NCBI GenBank assembly: GCA_040235415.1
Contig: JBECKR010000343.1
Span: forward strand, 1 to 11,823
DNA: 11,823 bases
Direction: 5' to 3'
Source of the DNA: JBECKR01 sp040235415
Lineage (GTDB): Bacteria; Acidobacteriota; Polarisedimenticolia; Polarisedimenticolales; Polarisedimenticolaceae
This document shows, in pieces, positions 7,247 to 11,823 of the stretch (position 1 is its first letter; every line of letters begins with the position of its first letter). The position numbers were made by a program, and so were the translations under genes. The notes under the pieces are model-generated. The model saw only the letters and a list, made by a program, of their open reading frames with translations. It had not been told where the DNA came from and made no database searches.

Positions 7247-9568
7247 TCACCTCTCGTCGAACCGCGCGAGGCACTCGTAGCCCTCGTCGAGCGTGACCTT
7301 CTTCGGCCGCTCGGGCAGCCCGACCTTGAACGTGCCCTTGCCGCCCTGGATCAGGATCGGGCGCGCGGCGACGCGGCCCTTCGAGAGGTGTGCCGTGACG
7401 GGACAGACCAGCACGAATCCCGTGTCGGTCGTCTCGGTCGCCTCGACGTCGAGGCCGAAGCCGTCGGGGATCGGGTGGACCTTCCAGCTCCACGAGACGT
7501 TCGGGATCTCGGCGCGGTAGATCCACTGGTCGAAGAACCACCCGAGGTCCTGGCCGAGCGCCTTCGAGGCGCAGGCCTTGAAGTCCGCGGTGGTGACCTG
7601 GCGGTCGCGGTTGTCGCGCAGGAAGGTCCGCAGCATCTCCCAGAAGCCGGCGTCGCTGCCCTGCGCCACGACGAACAGGTAGCGCAGGCCGTGGAGCACC
7701 AGAGGCCCCTTGGTGTAGACGATCTGGCCGCCCTCGATCAGCGGGAACAGCTCCGAGGCGTTGTCCTTGCGCTTGTCGCCCTGGAGCGTGCGGTACGCTT
7801 CGTCGGCCCCCGAAAGCGTCGGCTGGACCCACTGGCGGTAGGTCCGGATCGCGATCTCCTTCGGCTCGTTGTCGCGGATCCTGAGGTACTCCATGGCGGA
7901 GTACTCCGCGAACGACTCCGACAGCCAGCGGTCGGACGGCCAGTTCAAGGTGTCGACCATGTTCCCCCACCACTGGTGCGCGACCTCGTGGGCGCGGAAC
8001 AGGTCCGCGGCCGCTTGGTCGCCCGAGAACCCGCCGTAGCGGCTCAGCAGGATCAGCCCCTCGAAGCCGCGTCCGTGGAGGGTCGGGGTGGCCGCGACCC
8101 GGATGTGGTCGACCCCGAGCGGGAGGTACAGCCGGTCGTACACCCGGATCATGTTCGCGACCTCCTTGGCCGCGAACCCGAGATTGCCGCGGGCGGCGGT
8201 GTCCATCTTGTCGACGTAGACCTCGACCTCGGTGTCGTCCGCCTTCTGCGTCTCGGACAGGAAGTCGCCGAGGTAGAACGTCGAGCGCTTGGCCGGCTTC
8301 GTCGTCCGGAAGAGGTAGACGTTCTTGCCGTCCTCGACGCGATGGTCGACGAGCCTCCCGGCGCCGACCCCGATCATGCTGCGGGGGACCTTGAGCTCGA
8401 GCTCGAACCGCGACGGCTTCGGGTCGTCGAGCCGCGGGTGCCAGCGGTCCTCCTCGGCGAGCCAGAACGTCAGGCCGACGGGCTCGAACAGCGTGCCGTC
8501 CGACTCGACCGCGACCCAGAACGGCTCCCCCGCCGGCAGCGGCTCGGGGAACGCGACCGTGAGGTTCTCGTCGGCGTTGAGGTCGAGGTTCGTCCCGTTC
8601 GGGCTCCGCCCGCTCCGCAGCCACTCCCACTGCACGAACGGCAGCGTCCGCCCCGCGCTGTCGAACACGCGGCGGACGTGCAGCCGCGGGGTCAGCGCGA
8701 GCCGCAGCGCGCGCACGCCCTCGACCGGCGTGAAATGGATCGTCGTGCTCTCGACCGCACTGTCCGGGGAGCTCCCGACCGTGAGGCGCGTCGAGTACTG
8801 CTCGACGCGACCCGCGGGCTTCGAAGCCATCGAGCGGGCGTCTCCCGCCGAGATCGTGCCGAACAGCGCACGGTACTGCGTGAAGTCGCTCATCTGCTTG
8901 GCGCCCGCGACCCTGAGGCGGACCTCCTCGAGCGCGGTCGGATCCAGGGTGTACAGGGCGAAGGCGTCCTCCGAGCCGGCGTCGCGGATCGACTTCAGCG
9001 GGAGCAGGACGTCGGTCGTTCCGGCCGCGCGGCCGTCGCGGTCGAGGAACGCCGCGAGCGTTTCCGTGCCCAGCTGTCGCAGGGCGGCCTTGGCGAGCGC
9101 GTAGCGCTCCGTCGAGGCGAGGGCGGGTCCATGGGCGCGCTCGATCCCGAGCTGTTCCGCGAGGTCGCGGCCGTCGAGCGTGAAGAACAGCGCCGAGTCG
9201 ATCGCGTCGCTCTCGATCGTCTCGCGGCCGTAGGACGACGCGAGCTGCACCCGCGCGCGGCGGTCCTCGGGCGCGAACGTCGCCGTCCCGGTGCCCTCGA
9301 ACCACGCGGTCGTGGGGTAGCCGTCGATCGGCCGCTCGAGCCAGATCGTGCCCTCGACGAGGTGGACGTCGAGGCCGTCGCGGCGGAAGTGCGCGTCGCG
9401 CACCGCGACGCCCACCGCGGCGTCGAGACGGGCGTCCGAGCACAGCGTCTCGTAGGTCTCCCGGAGCGCGGCGTCGCTCTCCTTCGTGAACTCGGCCCGC
9501 CAGCGGTACGGCGAGGCGAGCGCGGGGAGGCTCAAGGCGAGCGCGAGGGCGATCGGGGTCGCGCGCAT
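7247..9568 (-). CDS. Exported M1-family zinc metallopeptidase with extra N-terminal domain
   Basis: Secreted or periplasmic zinc peptidase of 773 residues. Residues 1-18 form a signal peptide (hydrophobic IALALALSLPALA, AxA cleavage after A18). Residues about 20-250 are an additional domain I do not recognise. About 258-395 look like the beta-rich M1 N-terminal saddle (LALTPRLHVRRVFDSAGRTL) and about 396-690 the catalytic domain: HEVAHQWWG (H527, E528, H531) and WLSESFAEY with third ligand E551, ending with WFFDQWIYRAEIP (677-689), a family hallmark. The spacing from the second His to the Glu is 19 residues instead of the usual 18, and the G-x-M-E-N exopeptidase motif is replaced by GRGFEGLILLS (499-509), so aminopeptidase activity should not be assumed. 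The start is supported by GAGGA 7 nt upstream (9576-9580). Its stop lies 4 bp from that of the convergent neighbour. It is transcribed divergently from the exported DUF3857 gene, suggesting an envelope role. Confidence 0.9.
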   Translation of the reverse strand: MRATPIALALALSLPALASPYRWRAEFTKESDAALRETYETLCSDARLDAAVGVAVRDAHFRRDGLDVHLVEGTIWLERPIDGYPTTAWFEGTGTATFAPEDRRARVQLASSYGRETIESDAIDSALFFTLDGRDLAEQLGIERAHGPALASTERYALAKAALRQLGTETLAAFLDRDGRAAGTTDVLLPLKSIRDAGSEDAFALYTLDPTALEEVRLRVAGAKQMSDFTQYRALFGTISAGDARSMASKPAGRVEQYSTRLTVGSSPDSAVESTTIHFTPVEGVRALRLALTPRLHVRRVFDSAGRTLPFVQWEWLRSGRSPNGTNLDLNADENLTVAFPEPLPAGEPFWVAVESDGTLFEPVGLTFWLAEEDRWHPRLDDPKPSRFELELKVPRSMIGVGAGRLVDHRVEDGKNVYLFRTTKPAKRSTFYLGDFLSETQKADDTEVEVYVDKMDTAARGNLGFAAKEVANMIRVYDRLYLPLGVDHIRVAATPTLHGRGFEGLILLSRYGGFSGDQAAADLFRAHEVAHQWWGNMVDTLNWPSDRWLSESFAEYSAMEYLRIRDNEPKEIAIRTYRQWVQPTLSGADEAYRTLQGDKRKDNASELFPLIEGGQIVYTKGPLVLHGLRYLFVVAQGSDAGFWEMLRTFLRDNRDRQVTTADFKACASKALGQDLGWFFDQWIYRAEIPNVSWSWKVHPIPDGFGLDVEATETTDTGFVLVCPVTAHLSKGRVAARPILIQGGKGTFKVGLPERPKKVTLDEGYECLARFDER

Positions 9569-9589
9569 GGCGTGGTCCTCGTCGGGGTC

Positions 9590-9611
9590 CGGTCCCGCCG
9601 AATCGGGACCG
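9590..9611 (-). promoter_or_regulatory. Perfect 8-bp hairpin in the leader of the M1 peptidase gene
   Basis: CGGTCCCG (9590-9597) and CGGGACCG (9604-9611) are exact reverse complements around a 6-nt loop. The structure lies between the predicted -10 element and the ribosome binding site at 9576-9580, so it should be in the untranslated leader. There is no T-tract, so it is not a simple terminator. It may be an mRNA structural element or an operator. Confidence 0.45.
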
Positions 9612-9620
9612 CGTCTCGCG

Positions 9621-9650
9621 AGGGTAGGCCCCCGCTCGGGAGGCGGTCAA
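9621..9650 (-). promoter_or_regulatory. Candidate sigma-70 promoter for the M1 peptidase
   Basis: Reading the minus strand, TTGACC (9650-9645; five of six to the -35 consensus) is followed after 18 bp by TACCCT (9626-9621), a weak -10. Transcription would begin near 9614, leaving a leader of about 45 nt that contains the 9590-9611 hairpin. Confidence 0.4.
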
Positions 9651-9696
9651 CCCGGAGCCCGGATCGCAACGGACCGCAGGGGTCTCTGACGGTATA

Positions 9697-9726
9697 TTGA
9701 CCTGCCCCGGTATTCGCTCTTACGAT
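9697..9726 (+). promoter_or_regulatory. Candidate sigma-70 promoter for the DUF3857 gene
   Basis: TTGACC (9697-9702) is followed after 18 bp by TACGAT (9721-9726; four of six to TATAAT). The surrounding sequence is clearly AT-richer than the flanking genes. Transcription would start near 9733, giving a leader of about 38 nt before the TTG start at 9771. Confidence 0.5.
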
Positions 9727-9756
9727 TCCTCAATTCAGCCCCCGGACGTCCGCCGT

Positions 9757-9762
9757 GGAGGG
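9757..9762 (+). promoter_or_regulatory. Shine-Dalgarno site that supports a TTG start
   Basis: GGAGGG lies 8 nt before TTG at 9771. It is the strongest ribosome binding site in the window. The TTG opens directly into a signal peptide, and no ATG or GTG in the frame would preserve that signal sequence. This decides the unusual start codon. Confidence 0.75.
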
Positions 9763-9770
9763 TTCGAAAC

Positions 9771-11720
9771 TTGAAGTTCCGCAACGTTCTCGCCGCCTGC
9801 GTCCTCGCCGCGGTCGCCGCCGTCCCCGGGGCGTCCGCCAAGGGCAACCCGAAGCCCGGGAAGCTCTATCCCTACGACGGCTACCCGGAGCTCGCCTCGT
9901 GGGAGCGCACCTTGACGAAGGTCCCGTTCGCCGAGGGCGCCCCGGCGGTCGTGCTGCTCGAGGCCGAGCAGAACCGCTGGGAGGAGGTCAATCGCATCCG
10001 CACCGACTACTTCCGCCGCGTCAAGCTCCTGACCGACGGCGGCGTGGCGGACTACGCGGACTTCTCCTACGAGCTGCTGGGGAGCTGGCGGGTCAAGAAG
10101 GTGTCGGCGCGCACCGTACTGCCGGACGGCACCGAGGTCGACGCAAGCGAAGGGGTGTTCCGGCCGAAGTCGTCGGACAACGACCTCCAGGTCGTCAAGA
10201 TCGCGTTCCCGCGGGCCGAGAAAGGGGCGATCTTGGACCTCCACATCACGACCGAGATCGACTCGCCGTTCGTGCCGCCGTGGATCATCCAGCAGGAGAT
10301 CCCGGTGATGAAGAGCGAGTTCGTCATGGTCCCGCCGATCGGCCTCAAGTTCCGCAAGGTGCTGTTCTCGTGGGACGAGAACAAGGAGGAGACCCACAAG
10401 GTCCGCGTCGCCGACAAGAACGCGACGTTCTTCACCTACCAGAGCGTCCCGCCGGTCCCGGACGTCCCGAACCGGCCGGCGCTCGAGGAGATCGCGGCGA
10501 AGCTCGTGATCATCGTCGACTCGTACAAGGACGAGCTCAACTACGTCGCGCTCGCCTCCGACTGGAAGGAGTTCATCAAGCGGGACAGCGACTGGGCCAG
10601 CGACTGGATCAAGTCGCGGCACTCCGACGCGACCGACCTCGCCCGCAACGTCGTCGGCGACGCGACGGCGCCGCTCGCCAAGGCCGAGGCGATCCGCAAG
10701 GCGCTGCGCGAGAAAGTGCGCGTCGAGTACGCCAGCAACGGCTGCATGCGCGACGGTCCCGACAAGCTCCTCGCCGAGGGCTCCGGCACGACGACCGACG
10801 TCGCCCTGGCGGCGGCGGCGATGTTGCAGGCGGTCGGCGTCAAGACCACGCCGATCGAGTACCGCCGGCGCTCGCAGGGCCTGATCCCGCCCGACTTTCC
10901 GATCCCCTCGCTGTTGACCGACACGCTGCTGCGGATCGACGGCGGCCGCCAGCCGGTTTACTTCAGCCCGGCCTCGGACCTTCCCGCGGGCCGCCTGCCG
11001 TGGTACGCCCAGGGGGTGCTCGGCGTGCCGCTCGACGGCGCGGGCGACAAGCCGGTCGAGATCCCGGACTTCCCGGCGCGCGACGACCGCACCGAGCGCA
11101 GCACGACCGCGACGCTCTCGGCGGACGGCCGGATCTCGGGCGAGACCGGGACGGTGTTCCGCGGCGTCGCGGGGGAGCGGCTGCGGCGGGCGCTGCACGA
11201 CCTCGACGAGGACGGGCGCCGGGCCTACGTCCGCGACCGCATGCAGGCCTGGATCCCGGGGCTGCAGGTGACCTCGCTCGAGCTCCGCAACCTCGACGAC
11301 GCGACGCTGCCGTTCGCGCTGAAGTGCGGCTGGGAGGCGGACGGCTACGTCACCGCCGCCGGCAAACGGCTGCTGATCGACCCGTTCCTGTTCAGCCGGA
11401 TCCGCGCCGACGACTGGCCCCCCACGGATCGCGCCGTCCCGGTCGATCTCGGCGCGGCGTACGAGGTCGTCGACAAGCTGTCGCTGAAGCTCCCCGACGG
11501 GGTGGCGGACGTCACGGTGCCCGAGGGCCGCGATCTCAACGCCGGCCCGGTCGGGCTGTACGTCACGACGCTCTCGGCCGCGGACGGCACGCTGTCCGCC
11601 GAGCGGCACATGCGGCTCGACATCTACCGCTTCCCGACGCAGTCGTACACGTCGCTCAGGCGCTGGTTCGCCGACATCGCGGCCTCGGACGAGTCGACCG
11701 TCGTCGTGACGCTGCCGTGA
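9771..11720 (+). CDS. Exported DUF3857 / transglutaminase-like protein, catalytic triad apparently lost
   Basis: Exported protein of 649 residues. A signal peptide (MKFRNVLAACVLAAVAAV then ASA, cleavage after A23) precedes a DUF3857 region (about 60-235; for example ELLGSWRVKKVSARTVLPDG and LQVVKIAFPRAEKGAILDL). A transglutaminase-like region follows (about 295-420), then a C-terminal beta-rich part (about 440-649) of the kind that follows DUF3857 domains. In active relatives the core reads roughly G-D-C-K-D-K-A; here it is GTTTDVA (339-345), with Thr341 at the Cys position. The usual N-H-A/V-I segment is DTLLRI (384-389), and the L-D-P-T segment is FSPAS (398-402). Thus Cys, His and Asp all appear replaced, implying a non-catalytic, binding or structural role. 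These alignments are by eye. It starts at TTG behind GGAGGG and overlaps the following start by 4 bp, so it probably leads an operon. The true substrate or partner is unknown. Confidence 0.85.
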   Translation: MKFRNVLAACVLAAVAAVPGASAKGNPKPGKLYPYDGYPELASWERTLTKVPFAEGAPAVVLLEAEQNRWEEVNRIRTDYFRRVKLLTDGGVADYADFSYELLGSWRVKKVSARTVLPDGTEVDASEGVFRPKSSDNDLQVVKIAFPRAEKGAILDLHITTEIDSPFVPPWIIQQEIPVMKSEFVMVPPIGLKFRKVLFSWDENKEETHKVRVADKNATFFTYQSVPPVPDVPNRPALEEIAAKLVIIVDSYKDELNYVALASDWKEFIKRDSDWASDWIKSRHSDATDLARNVVGDATAPLAKAEAIRKALREKVRVEYASNGCMRDGPDKLLAEGSGTTTDVALAAAAMLQAVGVKTTPIEYRRRSQGLIPPDFPIPSLLTDTLLRIDGGRQPVYFSPASDLPAGRLPWYAQGVLGVPLDGAGDKPVEIPDFPARDDRTERSTTATLSADGRISGETGTVFRGVAGERLRRALHDLDEDGRRAYVRDRMQAWIPGLQVTSLELRNLDDATLPFALKCGWEADGYVTAAGKRLLIDPFLFSRIRADDWPPTDRAVPVDLGAAYEVVDKLSLKLPDGVADVTVPEGRDLNAGPVGLYVTTLSAADGTLSAERHMRLDIYRFPTQSYTSLRRWFADIAASDESTVVVTLP

Positions 11721-11823
11721 GACCGCGGTCGCGGGCCGTCGCCGCGGGCCTGCTCGGCGCGGCGCTCGCCGCGGCGCTCGCTCCCGGAGCCGAGGCGCGG
11801 CGCAAGCCGAAGGCGTTCGAGGC
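11717..11823 (+). CDS. Exported protein, N-terminus only (3'-partial)
   Basis: A GTG start overlaps the stop of the preceding gene (GTGA), and the frame stays open to the window edge. The 35 visible residues are a signal peptide: basic MRPRSR, a hydrophobic Ala/Leu stretch (AVAAGLLGAALAAALAPG) and a cleavage site after AEA (25-27), then RRKPKAFE. The family cannot be identified from this. Genes after DUF3857 proteins are often further DUF3857/transglutaminase-like paralogues, and coupling suggests a shared envelope function, but that is inference. Confidence 0.7.
   Translation, partial: MRPRSRAVAAGLLGAALAAALAPGAEARRKPKAFE

Noticed and set aside
7388..9700. Plus-strand open frame of 770 codons opposite the M1 peptidase
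   Set aside because: Arg/Val/Asp/Glu-rich shadow of a gene with signal peptide and HEXXH motif on the other strand.
9789..9800. Lipobox-like LAAC at residues 7-10 of the DUF3857 protein
   Set aside because: The Cys is too close to the N-terminus for a normal lipoprotein signal; the hydrophobic stretch continues to a good signal peptidase I site (ASA) after residue 23.
9735..11609. Minus-strand open frame of 624 codons opposite the DUF3857 gene
   Set aside because: Low-complexity antisense shadow; the plus strand has a strong ribosome binding site, signal peptide and recognisable domains.

Overview
This is a GC-rich (roughly 70 % by eye) bacterial chromosomal window with dense genes, 4-bp start/stop overlaps and a strong G/C preference at third codon positions. 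The gene families (HEAT-cyclophilin fusion, tandem PEP/pyruvate-binding-domain proteins, long M1 peptidase, DUF3857 protein) resemble what is seen in Acidobacteriota such as Thermoanaerobaculia. That placement is an inference from gene content; other high-GC phyla such as Myxococcota are not excluded. I saw no RNA genes, mobile elements or CRISPR.

Layout. 1-768 (+) is the 3' part of a HEAT-repeat/cyclophilin peptidyl-prolyl isomerase, followed by a probable intrinsic terminator (794-826). 903-2189 (+) is a complete glutamate dehydrogenase of the small hexameric class. 2282-4060 (+) and 4057-7242 (+) are two translationally coupled proteins (ATGA overlap), each built on the ATP-grasp domain of PEP synthase/pyruvate phosphate dikinase. 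Neither has the phospho-histidine swivel domain or the PEP-binding barrel. Both share a C-terminal region with GRWGS and [ST]HFF motifs. The second also has a GAF-like N-terminus, a helical linker and a C-terminal Pol-beta-type nucleotidyltransferase domain with an apparently intact catalytic triad. This tandem pair is the best candidate here for an undescribed biochemical system.

7247-9568 (-) is an exported M1-family zinc metallopeptidase convergent with the preceding gene (4 bp between stops). It has an extra N-terminal domain, no GAMEN motif and a one-residue-longer HEXXH-to-Glu spacing. A 202-bp intergenic region (9569-9770) carries two divergent promoter candidates and an 8-bp perfect hairpin in the peptidase leader. 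9771-11720 (+) is an exported DUF3857/transglutaminase-fold protein starting at TTG behind a strong Shine-Dalgarno sequence; its Cys-His-Asp triad appears to be replaced. It overlaps by 4 bp (GTGA) the start of another exported protein, cut by the window edge at 11717.

How the genes may work together. The left half is cytoplasmic: amino-nitrogen/2-oxoglutarate metabolism next to ATP-dependent proteins whose domains come from PEP-pyruvate enzymes and nucleotide transfer. The right half is an envelope module in which an exported peptidase is divergent from a pseudo-transglutaminase and a second secreted protein. A functional link between the halves is not shown by the sequence.
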